DNA of 31,719 bases, taken from Prevotellaceae bacterium UBA4336 (GTDB taxonomy: Bacteria > Bacteroidota > Bacteroidia > Bacteroidales > Bacteroidaceae). The stretch spans positions 30,167 through 61,885 of the forward strand of contig DGTM01000063.1 of assembly GCA_002394305.1 (NCBI GenBank), read 5' to 3'. The notes beneath the pieces were generated by a model. It saw only the letters and a program-made list of their open reading frames with translations, made no database searches and was not told the DNA's origin. The position numbers and the translations under genes were made by a program. Numbering within the stretch: the stretch's first letter is position 1; each line of letters starts with the position of its first letter. Shown here one piece after another: positions 24,004 to 31,719 of this stretch.

Positions 24004-26346
24004 ATGAAGCGCATCACACTTCTTCTCATCTCACTCTTCGCCCTTCACTTTGCGGCTGCCCAGGAGCAATTCTACCGCAAGGCCGAGGGCCTGAGCGGCA
24101 CGCGGCTCAAGGCCGCCCTGCACGACCTCATCCAGCCGGAAAGGGTACTCGACTACGGCGGCGGCCCAGGCAAGACGTGGAGCGGCTTCTGGCAAACAGA
24201 CCAGATGGAGGACATGGAGGTGCGCGACCGCTACAGCAACACCGTGCGCCACTTCAATGCCGACATGTCGGCCGTAAGCAGCATGAACATCGAGCACATC
24301 TGGGCCAACAGCTGGTGGGGACACGTGAAGAACAACGCCTATCAGGACCTCTTCAACCTCTACCCTTCCGACGCCACGGCCAACGGCCGCAAGAGCAACA
24401 ACCCCATAGGCATCGTGGATGGCACAGTCAGCTTCGACAATGGCGTGACCAAGGTGGGCAAGAGCAGCAGCTACCGCGCCGACAGCCTCATCACGGCTTG
24501 GGAGCCTGCCGACCGATGGAAGGGAGACTTCGCACGCACATATTTCTATATGGCTACCTGCTACAGCCACATGACTTCCCTCTGGACGACAACCGAAGGC
24601 TTGCTCACCGTCGACCCCCACAGTCCCCTGCTCATGCGCCCGTGGGTCTACAATCTGATGCTCGAATGGGCGGAAGCCGACCCCCTCGACGAGATAGAAC
24701 AGCAGCGATGCGAAGCCATCTTCGGGATACAGGGCAACCGCAATCCCTTCGTCGACTATCCCGAGCTTTGCCACTACATCTGGGGCGACAGCACGGACAG
24801 ACAGTTCTACTGCTCCGAAGAGCATGGCCCGGAGATATTCGTGCCTGCCGCAAGCGAGGAGATTGACTTCGGGCTGCAACCGCTCTCGCGTCCCTTCACG
24901 GCCAAGATGCAGGTGCGCGGACGAGGCTTTGACGAAGGTGCCCGCCTTGCGGTGACCGACGGCTCGTTCTCCCTCAACCACACATCCCTCTCCGCCGAGG
25001 AGATACGCCAGGGAACAAACGTCTGCGTCTCCGTATCTCCCTCCGGCGACGGCGTCTGCTCCACCACGCTCCGACTCGAAGGCAGTGGCTACGTGCAGCA
25101 GACCGCGCTGTGCGTGACGTTCGTCGACGGCATTCCGGCCTATCCCGCCACCGACATCGTCTGTGCCGCCACCAGCCGACGCTTCAACGCCAACTGGATG
25201 AACTACCAGCCGGGGGCAACCTACACCCTGAGCGTCTACACCAAGGATGCACAGGGAAGGACAACGACCTTCGGCACCTACCAGACCACCGACACCACCT
25301 ATCAGGTGAAGAACGTCCAGGCCAGCACGACCTACTACTATAAGGTCAGCATCGCAGAGGACGGCCAGGAGACTGTCGGCAGCAACGAAGTAACGGTCGA
25401 AATGCCTGCCATCGCTCCTGTCTTCAGTGTCAGCACCTACGACATAGCCCTCACTGCCACGCCCGGAAAGCCAAGCGCCCCGACGCAGGTCGGCGTGACG
25501 ATGGTCGGCGTACCGAAGTACACGGCACAGATCAGCACGAACGCACCGTTCCAGCTCAGCACCGACGGCATGATATGGTCGCAGGAACTCACACTCGCAG
25601 GGCAGAACACAGCCTTCTACGTACGCTTTGCCGGCTCAGCAGACGAGGGCGACTATGCCGACGAGATCACGGTGAGCACCGAGGGGATGGACGACCGCAT
25701 CATCTCCGTCTGCTGCAACGTAGATGCCCGCAAAGCCTTCTTCGAGGACTTCGAGACCGGCAGCAAGGGTGCCTACGCCGCTGCCGAAGTGACCTGTTCG
25801 GCTGCCACATGGGAGATGAGCAACGCACTGATAGCCGGCGACGACAACGCACTGGCGGGGAAGTGCGTCCGCATGAAGGGCTACGTCAAGTCGGGCGGCA
25901 CTATCACCACGCCCGCCCACATCATGATGACAACCGACAAGGTGAACGGTTGCGACAGCCTCTGGTTCTATGCAGGCAGCTATGGCAAGGACACCGGCGT
26001 GAAGATAAGCGTCAGCTACAGCTCCGATGGCGGAGAGACCTGGACGAAACTTGTCTCCTCGCTCGCCGTCAGCACCATGAAGCGCTACGGCTACAAGATA
26101 AACCGCGACGGCAACATCCGACTCAAGTTCGAGAGCGAGAACACGGGCAACAAGCGCGTCAACATCGACGATGTGCAGATGAGCGACTGGGAAGACCCCG
26201 ACGGCATCGAGGCAATTCACAATTCACAATTCGTAATTCATAATGGCATCTACGACCTGAGTGGACGAAAAGTAAGTCACCCACAAAGAGGAATCTATAT
26301 AATCAAAAACAAACTAAGGATAAAGAATGCCTCTGCCTCAGAATAA
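24004..26346 (+). CDS. Secreted endonuclease I family nuclease with Fn3-like and binding domains (paralogue 2)
   Basis: 780 residues. The signal peptide ends near FAAAQ. The endonuclease I domain (about 22-270) has MNIEHIWANSWWG (His98), QDLFNLYPSDATANG and GNRNPFVDYPELCHYIWGD, clearly homologous to the gene upstream. An Fn3-like module follows (about 385-470, TYYYKVSIAEDGQET), then an Ig-like region and a MAM or anchor-type sandwich (about 580-735, FFEDFETGSKG...RVNIDDVQM). Just before the tail, residues EAIHNSQFVIHNG come from an AATTCACAATTC repeat read in frame. The tail IYDLSGRKVSHPQRGIYII is the expected secretion signal, with extra residues after it. It is likely cotranscribed with paralogue 1. 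Confidence 0.9.
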   Translation: MKRITLLLISLFALHFAAAQEQFYRKAEGLSGTRLKAALHDLIQPERVLDYGGGPGKTWSGFWQTDQMEDMEVRDRYSNTVRHFNADMSAVSSMNIEHIWANSWWGHVKNNAYQDLFNLYPSDATANGRKSNNPIGIVDGTVSFDNGVTKVGKSSSYRADSLITAWEPADRWKGDFARTYFYMATCYSHMTSLWTTTEGLLTVDPHSPLLMRPWVYNLMLEWAEADPLDEIEQQRCEAIFGIQGNRNPFVDYPELCHYIWGDSTDRQFYCSEEHGPEIFVPAASEEIDFGLQPLSRPFTAKMQVRGRGFDEGARLAVTDGSFSLNHTSLSAEEIRQGTNVCVSVSPSGDGVCSTTLRLEGSGYVQQTALCVTFVDGIPAYPATDIVCAATSRRFNANWMNYQPGATYTLSVYTKDAQGRTTTFGTYQTTDTTYQVKNVQASTTYYYKVSIAEDGQETVGSNEVTVEMPAIAPVFSVSTYDIALTATPGKPSAPTQVGVTMVGVPKYTAQISTNAPFQLSTDGMIWSQELTLAGQNTAFYVRFAGSADEGDYADEITVSTEGMDDRIISVCCNVDARKAFFEDFETGSKGAYAAAEVTCSAATWEMSNALIAGDDNALAGKCVRMKGYVKSGGTITTPAHIMMTTDKVNGCDSLWFYAGSYGKDTGVKISVSYSSDGGETWTKLVSSLAVSTMKRYGYKINRDGNIRLKFESENTGNKRVNIDDVQMSDWEDPDGIEAIHNSQFVIHNGIYDLSGRKVSHPQRGIYIIKNKLRIKNASASE
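26214..26244. repeat. AATTCACAATTC repeat read in frame within the endonuclease
   Basis: Four near-copies of AATTCAC/AATTCAT lie inside the coding frame, encoding IHNSQFVIHN directly before the C-terminal sorting tail. The same repeat type is intergenic at 20948-20980, and relatives lie at 26355-26388. Confidence 0.85.
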
Positions 26347-26354
26347 CGCACTGA

Positions 26355-26388
26355 TTTACGAATTATGAATTTATAATTATGAATTAAA
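26355..26388. repeat. AATTATGAATT spacer repeat before truA
   Basis: The 44-bp spacer between the endonuclease and truA consists mostly of ACGAATTATGAATTTATAATTATGAATT, related to the other AATTC-type spacer repeats. No promoter is visible. Confidence 0.6.
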
Positions 26389-26390
26389 CC

Positions 26391-27125
26391 ATGCGTTTCT
26401 TCATCACCCTCTCCTACGACGGCACGCGCTACCACGGCTGGCAGATTCAGCCCAATGGCGACAGCGTACAAGAGCGACTGCAGGTTGCACTCTCCACACT
26501 TCTGCGGCAGCCCATCGAGGTCGTCGGAGCAGGGCGGACCGATGCCGGCGTCCATGCACGCATGATGGTGGCGCACTTCGACTGGGAAGATAAGGAGCAA
26601 GGGGCACCCATAGACTTGCCATACAAGCTCAACAAGCTCCTGCCGCAGGACATCGCCGTGCAGGACATTCGTCCCGTCGCCCCCGACATGCACGCCCGTT
26701 TCTCCGCCACCTCGCGCACCTACCACTACTTCATCCACACACACAAAGACCCCTTCCTGCAAGCCTACAGCTGGCAAGTGCCCTACAAGCTCGACTTCGA
26801 GCAGATGAACGCAGCAGCAAAGGTCCTTCTCGAATACCAGGACTTCACCAGCTTCTCGAAGGCGGGCACCGACACAAAGACGAACCTCTGCGACCTTCGC
26901 GACGCCCATTGGGACGAGCCCAGCCCCGGCAGGTGGCGCTTCACCATCACAGCCAACCGCTTCCTGCGCAACATGGTCCGCGCCATCGTGGGAACCCTTG
27001 TCGAGGTAGGTCGGGGCAGAATCAGCATCGAAGACCTCCGCAGCATCATCGAGGCCAAGGACCGCTGCAGCGCTGGCGAAAGCGTCCCCGGCAAGGCACT
27101 CTTCCTTGTCGACATCAGATACTGA
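26391..27125 (+). CDS. truA: tRNA pseudouridine(38-40) synthase
   Basis: TruA isomerises uridines 38-40 in the anticodon arm of many tRNAs. The 244-residue length is normal. The catalytic aspartate lies in GAGRTDAGVHA (about residues 46-56). Other signatures are SYDGTRYHGWQIQPNG, RFSATSRTYHYFI, FTSFSKAG and NRFLRNMVRAIVGTLVEVG. It follows the endonuclease pair with only a 44-bp spacer, so it may be transcribed from upstream. It faces the GH5 gene, and the 82-bp spacer 27126-27207 shows no clear terminator. Confidence 0.97.
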   Translation: MRFFITLSYDGTRYHGWQIQPNGDSVQERLQVALSTLLRQPIEVVGAGRTDAGVHARMMVAHFDWEDKEQGAPIDLPYKLNKLLPQDIAVQDIRPVAPDMHARFSATSRTYHYFIHTHKDPFLQAYSWQVPYKLDFEQMNAAAKVLLEYQDFTSFSKAGTDTKTNLCDLRDAHWDEPSPGRWRFTITANRFLRNMVRAIVGTLVEVGRGRISIEDLRSIIEAKDRCSAGESVPGKALFLVDIRY

Positions 27126-27207
27126 AAAAGGGGATTCCGCAAAAACAGCCTACACAAAAGACCCTCGCGCTTATCTCGGAAGAGAATTCAGTCCGTGCCA
27201 GTTTCCT

Positions 27208-29724
27208 TTATCGTACTACGACCTTTCGCGTTTGCTTGCCACTCGGGATGATGTATATGCCGGGATGCTTTGGGCTGGAGCCGACGGGCTGGCCTGAGAT
27301 GTTGTAGATTTGAGGCGCATGCCTGGTGGCAGAAGATGCCTGACCGATGCTCTCCGATGCCTCTCCGATGCCTTCGATTCCCGTCTCTATGTCGGTGAGG
27401 TCGGTGAGGGTGAAGTTGTCGAAGGAATAGCTGAACGACGTTTTGTTTGTACCGACCTTCAGGGCGAAATAGACTGTGCCTGTGGTCGTGGCCTTCCACT
27501 TCATCACGCCTGCACCATGACTGCTGCCTGCCTTGGCCTTGGCGGACATCATGCCGTCGTAAGCTGCCAGCGAGCCATCCTTCCACGAGTTCAGCTGACC
27601 GATGGTGTTGGCTTCGTCCAACCCCGAATCGGCATAGTCCTTTGGCCTGTCCTTTACCATAAAGGCCTGTATCCAGAACTCCCCGTTGCCGCTGGCACCA
27701 CGCACGGCGACATCGGCTGCATAGACGTGTCCGGCCACGACCTCTACCGGTTGGTAGACCACGGTGTTGAGCGAATGGCTGCGTGCCGCGGAAATGCACA
27801 GCGCGCCGCCGCTGCCGCCTGAGGGTGTGCTTGTGGTTGAGTTCCAGGTGTACTTGGCGTTGTTTATGGATGCCAACGATGCCGTCTGCCACGCTCCCTG
27901 ATATTCGCAGTCGCTGCTGACGAGATGGTTGCGCTCGGGGGCTGTATCGGGCTCCAGGGCCTGCAGCTCCTGCTCGGTGGCTTGCTTCTTGCCGTAGAAG
28001 CGCAGCCAGTTGATGTTGAGTCCACCTTTTTCTATATATACGCGCACGCGCAAGGTTCCCTTTGGCAGGGTGATGCCCGTAAAGGTCTTTGTGTTCCAAG
28101 TGGTGTAGCCTCCCGTGGACAAGAGCTTCGTGGAGGCTGTGACGGGTCGGTCGTTGACGGTGATGCGTATCGTAGATGTGCCGCTGTTGATGGCGTAGCG
28201 CAGTTGCAGTTGCCAGTTGGCGGCCTGGTTGGGATTCTCGATGGTGTATTGCAGCCATTCGCCGTCCTTGGTCTCTCCCACGTAGTACCCGCAGTTCTTT
28301 GTGTCGTTAGGGCTGCTGTACAAATCGACGCCATCGTTGCGATAGACCCATCCGCGCTGCCAGTTGGTGAAGTCTTCGCCATTGTACTGGTAGGAGGCAT
28401 CGTCGGTGTCCCAGTATGCTCTGCCGGGAGCGCCCATGTCGTAGTGTGCAGCATAGATGTAGTCGCCTGTCTGATAGGAGGCAAAGGGCAGACAATCGTC
28501 GCTGAAGGGGCGGCGTAGAAGTGCGTCGATATAGTCGGTGCGAACGGTGCACTTGCTGATGTGCTGTGCCAGGGCCCAGGCCTTGCAGGCGCTCCAGAGC
28601 GTCGTGGCCGAGGGGCGGCTGCCGTTCTGCCACTGGCTGATGACGTTGTCGTAGCCGCTGACGCGCTTCACCTGCAGGAGGGTATTGATGTTGCTCTTCT
28701 TCATGGGCCAACAGGTCCAGCCGCCGAACTGCATTGCTTCCTCGTAGAGGCGCACGCATCCGGCCGTCCACGCGTTGCTGTTCTCGCCAAACTCGCCGAT
28801 GTAGACCGGGCATCTGTACTTTGCTGCCATATCGGCCATGTACTGCACTTGGCTTTTGGTGTTGTAGACGCCGTAGCGATGGAACTGCAGCATCATCTTG
28901 GCATCCATCTTTGCCGAGGGGAAACCGGTGTAGTCGTTGCTGTAGGAGTTGCCTTCCAGGATGACGATGTGGTTGGCGTCAACCTGACGAATGGCCTTGA
29001 TGATGGCCCTGAAGGTGTCCCACAGCAGTTTGTTGCTGTTCGGGAGCGTCCAGTTCGTCTCGTTGATGAGGTCGTATGCCGCCACGCACTTCTCGTCCTT
29101 GTAGCGCTGGGCTATCTTCTGCCACAGGGCCGCCAGCTTCGTGCGGTTAGCCTCGTCCTCCCACAAAGAGGGCTTGGAGGAGTCGTAGTCGCAGATGTCG
29201 CCGGAGGACTGACCGCCCGGGCAGGCATGCATATCCAGGATGAGCAGGATGCCCCAGCGTTCCGCCCAGACGCACATGGAATCGATGCGGTCGAAGCCCT
29301 CCTGCAGCCAAGTCTGCTCGCCGGCCACGGGTTCTTTCTCGATGGGCAGGGTGAAGTATTTGTAGTGCATGGGCACACGCAGGGTGTTGAAGCCCTGCCG
29401 GGCAAGGAACTCCATGTCCTCCTCGCAGAAGTTGTTGTCCATCCAGAGGCGGTCGAACTCCTCCACCTTTTCCTCGCCGCAGACGTCGGCCAGCATCTTG
29501 TCGAACTTGAACTGGCGGTCCAAACTGCCCGAGGTGTTCATCATGTACGGCTCGCGCACCATCCAGTTGCCGCAGTTCGTGCCGCGCATCACGAGCGTCT
29601 GTCCGTCGCGCCCCAGTAGTTTTGTGCCGGAGATGCTTACGAATTTATCACTCCCGCTGGTCTGGGCGAGCATATTTGCCACTGCTACCAGCATTGCAGC
29701 CGCAAACGCTATGAGACTTTTCAT
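27208..29724 (-). CDS. Secreted glycoside hydrolase family 5 (cellulase-like) with CBM6-like domain
   Basis: 838 residues from ATG 29724, chosen for the signal peptide MKSLIAFAAAMLVAVANMLAQ; the open frame runs further upstream, past the promoter. The GH5 domain (about 25-390) has GTNCGNWM, FNTLRVPMHYKYF, the acid/base Glu in YDLINETNW and the nucleophile Glu in PVYIGEFGEN. A CBM6-like module (about 440-570) has RNDGVDLYSS and VGETKDGEWLQYTI and ends in INWLRFYGKK. A further carbohydrate-binding-like sandwich follows (about 600-780). The tail IYNISGQPV...PGIYIIPSG is of the secretion type, preceded by a short GIGEASES repeat linker. It probably cleaves a beta-glucan, mannan or related plant polysaccharide; the exact substrate is not evident. 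Confidence 0.92.
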   Translation of the reverse strand: MKSLIAFAAAMLVAVANMLAQTSGSDKFVSISGTKLLGRDGQTLVMRGTNCGNWMVREPYMMNTSGSLDRQFKFDKMLADVCGEEKVEEFDRLWMDNNFCEEDMEFLARQGFNTLRVPMHYKYFTLPIEKEPVAGEQTWLQEGFDRIDSMCVWAERWGILLILDMHACPGGQSSGDICDYDSSKPSLWEDEANRTKLAALWQKIAQRYKDEKCVAAYDLINETNWTLPNSNKLLWDTFRAIIKAIRQVDANHIVILEGNSYSNDYTGFPSAKMDAKMMLQFHRYGVYNTKSQVQYMADMAAKYRCPVYIGEFGENSNAWTAGCVRLYEEAMQFGGWTCWPMKKSNINTLLQVKRVSGYDNVISQWQNGSRPSATTLWSACKAWALAQHISKCTVRTDYIDALLRRPFSDDCLPFASYQTGDYIYAAHYDMGAPGRAYWDTDDASYQYNGEDFTNWQRGWVYRNDGVDLYSSPNDTKNCGYYVGETKDGEWLQYTIENPNQAANWQLQLRYAINSGTSTIRITVNDRPVTASTKLLSTGGYTTWNTKTFTGITLPKGTLRVRVYIEKGGLNINWLRFYGKKQATEQELQALEPDTAPERNHLVSSDCEYQGAWQTASLASINNAKYTWNSTTSTPSGGSGGALCISAARSHSLNTVVYQPVEVVAGHVYAADVAVRGASGNGEFWIQAFMVKDRPKDYADSGLDEANTIGQLNSWKDGSLAAYDGMMSAKAKAGSSHGAGVMKWKATTTGTVYFALKVGTNKTSFSYSFDNFTLTDLTDIETGIEGIGEASESIGQASSATRHAPQIYNISGQPVGSSPKHPGIYIIPSGKQTRKVVVR

Positions 29725-29778
29725 CTTTTCCTGAGTTTTTCTTCCTGTCTCCGGGTTATGGATTCCGAAGGTCATCTG

Positions 29779-29812
29779 CAAAGATACAATTTATTATCCA
29801 ATTACATACAAT
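29779..29812 (-). promoter_or_regulatory. Minus-strand promoter of the GH5 gene
   Basis: TATCTTTG on the minus strand (29786-29779) matches the -7 consensus. ATTG (29812-29809) is a weak -33 with a 22-bp spacer, as in the promoter at 4395-4428. Transcription would start near 29772, well before ATG 29724. Confidence 0.65.
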
Positions 29813-29859
29813 ATTGCGCAAAGAATTCTCACTGACAGGGACTTTTCTGCCGCAGACGC

Positions 29860-29890
29860 TTTGCCGTCTCGCAAAATGGTTGTAACTTTG
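29860..29890 (+). promoter_or_regulatory. Promoter of the EamA transporter gene
   Basis: TTTG (29860-29863), a 19-bp spacer and TAACTTTG (29883-29890) match the consensus. The leader up to the ATG at 29961 is low-complexity, made of CTCATAACTCATAACTC and repeated AACTTTTCAACTCTTT units. Confidence 0.75.
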
Positions 29891-29960
29891 CAGGCTCATA
29901 ACTCATAACTCTTTAACACATTAACTTTTCAACTCTTTAACTTTTCAACTTTTAACTCCA

Positions 29961-30848
29961 ATGTGGTTGGCCTTTGCATTTCTCAGTGCGGCTCTGCTGG
30001 GTTTCTACGATGTCTCGAAGAAACATGCGCTGCGGGATAATGCGGTCGTTCCCGTACTGTTCCTCAACACGCTGTTCTGCTCCGTCATCTTCCTGCCGAT
30101 GGCTCTGCGGACGCCCTTCGGGGGATGGGAGGTGCAGCGCTACATCCTGCTGAAGGCGTGCATCGTGCTGAGCAGCTGGCTGCTTGGCTACATCGGCATG
30201 AAGCACCTGCCCATCACGATTGTGGGGCCCATCAATGCCACGCGGCCTGTGATGGTGCTCGTCGGGGCGTTGCTCATCTTTGGCGAGAGGCTGAACCTGC
30301 TGCAATGGGCCGGCGTCGTGCTGGCCATCCTGAGCTTCTTCCTGCTGAGCCGCAGCGGGCGCAAAGAGGGCATCGACTTCCGCCACAACCGTTGGATAAT
30401 GTGTACGGTGGGGGCAGCCGTGCTGGGAGCCGTGAGCGGACTCTACGACAAGTACCTGATGGCGGCGGACGGAGGCTTGGGTCTGCCCAGACTGACGGTT
30501 CAGTGCTGGTACAACTTCTACCAGGCTGCGATGATGGGTGCGATGCTGCTGTGGGTGAAGTCCCCCCTGCCGCCTTTAGGGGGTGGGCATGACAGGTCTC
30601 GGTTCCGCTGGCGCTGGAGCATCCTGCTCATCAGCGTCTTCCTGAGCATTGCCGACTACGTCTACTTCTACAGTCTCTCGTTGGACGGAGCCTTGGTGAG
30701 CGTCGTGAGCATGGTACGGCGGGGCAGCGTCGTGGTCAGCTTCACGCTCGGTGCCCTGCTCTTCCGCGAGAAGAACCTGCGCAGCAAAGCCATCGACCTC
30801 GCCCTCGTTCTGCTCAGCATGTTCCTGCTATGGCTGGGCAGGGAGTAA
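29961..30848 (+). CDS. EamA/DMT-family transporter
   Basis: 295 residues with about ten hydrophobic segments, arranged as two EamA repeats (about 1-130 and 145-292). The first has ATRPVMVLVGALLIFGERL, the second SMVRRGSVVVSFTLGALLFR; both are the conserved end-of-repeat segment. Function: inner-membrane drug/metabolite transporter of unknown substrate, possibly an exporter. A GC-rich hairpin gives KSPLPPLGGGHDRS in the loop after residue 200. The gene has its own promoter and converges on the DUF3256 gene, with 38 bases between them. Confidence 0.9.
   Translation: MWLAFAFLSAALLGFYDVSKKHALRDNAVVPVLFLNTLFCSVIFLPMALRTPFGGWEVQRYILLKACIVLSSWLLGYIGMKHLPITIVGPINATRPVMVLVGALLIFGERLNLLQWAGVVLAILSFFLLSRSGRKEGIDFRHNRWIMCTVGAAVLGAVSGLYDKYLMAADGGLGLPRLTVQCWYNFYQAAMMGAMLLWVKSPLPPLGGGHDRSRFRWRWSILLISVFLSIADYVYFYSLSLDGALVSVVSMVRRGSVVVSFTLGALLFREKNLRSKAIDLALVLLSMFLLWLGRE
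30561..30588. repeat. GC-rich hairpin element in frame inside the EamA gene
   Basis: CCCCCCTGCCGCCTTTAGGG followed by GGTGGG encodes SPLPPLGGG in a loop between membrane helices. The composition and the CTTTAGGGGG core match the element at 31426. Confidence 0.65.
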
Positions 30849-30886
30849 GACGGACAGGGGGCTTCGCTGCCGAGCCGACGCCTGGG

Positions 30887-31525
30887 TTACCTTTTTATTT
30901 CGTGTATCTTGCCTTCGATGCCTTTGCGTTGTTCGCGGGTCAGCTCGGAGGTCTGGAGGGAGAAGGTGATGGTGTCGTCGTCGGGCGAAAGGGATGCCTT
31001 GATGAGGGGGAGGGCCTGGAGGGCAAGACGTGTGTCGATGTCGACGTCGTCGCTGAGAAAGTCGTCGACGGAGGGGCGCTCGATGGTTTGCGGCAGTTCA
31101 TGCCACTGGGCATCGAAGAGGCGGATGCGGCTGTCGGGAGCGGGTGCGCTGAAGGTCTCGACCATGCAAAACCGAAGGTCGGTGTCCGAAGGGGAAGCCA
31201 AGGTGCTGTCGGAGAGCAGGCGCATCTCCACGATGCAGCGCTCCGAGAGCTGAAGCTTCAGGTAGCGGTCGGTGAGGAGGAGCAGTTCGGAGTGTCCGTC
31301 GAAGCGGTTCTTCACGACGGCCTGCATGTTGTTTTCGCGGAAGTCAATCTGGTCGAGGCGGTTGTTCTTCGTCAGAAGCGGGAAGATGCTGTCGGGTGCT
31401 GCGGCATAGATGTCGCGGATAGAGACCTCCCGTCCCCCTTTAGAGGGAGTAACAGCCCCTTCATCCGCCTTTGGAGAAAGGAAAGGGATGAAGAACAATA
31501 CTACTGCTATCAGTTGGTATCTCAT
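30887..31525 (-). CDS. DUF3256 family protein
   Basis: 212 residues with an N-terminal signal-like segment (MRYQLIAVVLFFIPFLS). From about residue 35 it matches my memory of DUF3256, a family confined largely to Bacteroidetes: IYAAAPDSIFPLLTKNNRLDQIDF, then a conserved Leu-rich core and ...LPQTIERPSVDDFL. Function is unknown; export to the periplasm is likely. Residues about 18-34 (PKADEGAVTPSKGGREV) come from a GC-rich element right after the signal segment. This is the same placement as in the phosphoesterase. No strong promoter is seen upstream. Confidence 0.8.
   Translation of the reverse strand: MRYQLIAVVLFFIPFLSPKADEGAVTPSKGGREVSIRDIYAAAPDSIFPLLTKNNRLDQIDFRENNMQAVVKNRFDGHSELLLLTDRYLKLQLSERCIVEMRLLSDSTLASPSDTDLRFCMVETFSAPAPDSRIRLFDAQWHELPQTIERPSVDDFLSDDVDIDTRLALQALPLIKASLSPDDDTITFSLQTSELTREQRKGIEGKIHEIKR
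31426..31487. repeat. GC-rich element in frame inside the DUF3256 gene
   Basis: CCTCCCGTCCCCCTTTAGAGGG and CCCCTTCATCCGCCTTTGGAG form two imperfect hairpins that encode ADEGAVTPSKGGRE at the signal peptide junction. Confidence 0.65.
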
Positions 31526-31719
31526 CGTTATCTTTATTCATTTAAGTTTCGGAAGTTATAGAATGAAGTTAAATGGGAAGTTCTTCGCTTCGCTCAGGCG
31601 CAGGCGGAAAAGCCAGCATTGCTGGCAGGAAGTTGTTGGATGCTCTAGCACCAAGGCGCGATTGAAGTCGCGGAAGAAGCACTGCGTGCTGGACGATACA
31701 ATGGGGATGCAAAAGCTAT
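31526..31719. other. Intergenic end of window with a possible coding fragment
   Basis: I see no complete gene. An imperfect AGTTCTTCGCTTCGCTCAGG segment and CCAGCATTGCTGGCAGG (a small palindrome) lie near 31590-31632. From 31649 the plus strand reads HQGAIEVAEEALRAGRYNGD to the edge. That looks like real protein sequence, but a TAG stands directly before it, so it may be a gene fragment or a repeat. Confidence 0.3.

Noticed and set aside
27126..27207. Terminator between truA and the GH5 gene
   Set aside because: No stem followed by a T-run can be drawn in the 82-bp convergent spacer.
30887..31525. Promoter for the DUF3256 gene
   Set aside because: The best minus-strand candidate, TATAACTTCC, differs from TAnnTTTG at two key positions and has no -33 partner.

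Overview
The window looks like chromosomal DNA from a GC-rich member of the Bacteroidales, most likely a Prevotella relative. Promoters have the Bacteroidetes form (TTTG, about 20 bp, TAnnTTTG). Several exported proteins end in a short C-terminal tail of the type IX secretion kind (YDLxGRKV...GIYI). The gene families (DUF3256, an SDR-type mannonate reductase beside uxuA and uxaC, Bacteroidales endonuclease I proteins) point the same way. I see no rRNA, tRNA, CRISPR array, phage or complete insertion sequence.

Layout. 1-4376 (minus): one continuous reading frame that joins a CPA2-type cation:proton antiporter to an exported subtilisin-like protease. 4522-5532: asd. 5533-6517: repeat-rich DNA, an orphan type II antitoxin and a deleted RelE/ParE-type toxin. 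6518-10870: a 1450-residue multidomain surface protein, followed by a 51-residue acidic peptide gene and a terminator. 11244-12602 (minus): a Tat-exported metallophosphoesterase, divergent from the hexuronate operon at 12799-18098 (MFS transporter, SDR reductase, uxuA, uxaC). 18486-22321: a TlpA-like lipoprotein, tldD and tldE/pmbA. 22454-27125: two tandem secreted endonuclease I paralogues and truA. 27208-29724 (minus): a secreted GH5 glycoside hydrolase with a CBM6-like domain. 29961-31525: an EamA transporter and a convergent DUF3256 protein.

Together the genes suggest a polymer-degrading host-associated or rumen-type anaerobe. Secreted nucleases, a beta-glycanase, a protease and a phosphoesterase attack outside the cytoplasm, and the uronate operon brings in and breaks down glucuronate and galacturonate up to 2-keto-3-deoxygluconate. 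kdgK and kdgA are not in the window.

The most unusual content is the repeats. (a) GC-rich palindromic elements (CCCCTCTCCC...GGGAGAGGGG type) sit between genes and are also inserted in frame inside at least eight genes: the antiporter, phosphoesterase, MFS transporter, UxaC, TldD, TldE, the EamA transporter and DUF3256. This resembles the palindromic elements of Rickettsia genes. (b) Three arrays of a 9-bp unit (GACCTATAA) abut gene ends, phased so that every unit carries a stop codon in the frame of the adjoining gene. (c) AT-rich AATTCATAATTCAC repeats, ATGGTCA start-codon repeats and palindromes of 21-22 bp period fill other spacers. I consider (a) and (b) the best candidates for something not well described.
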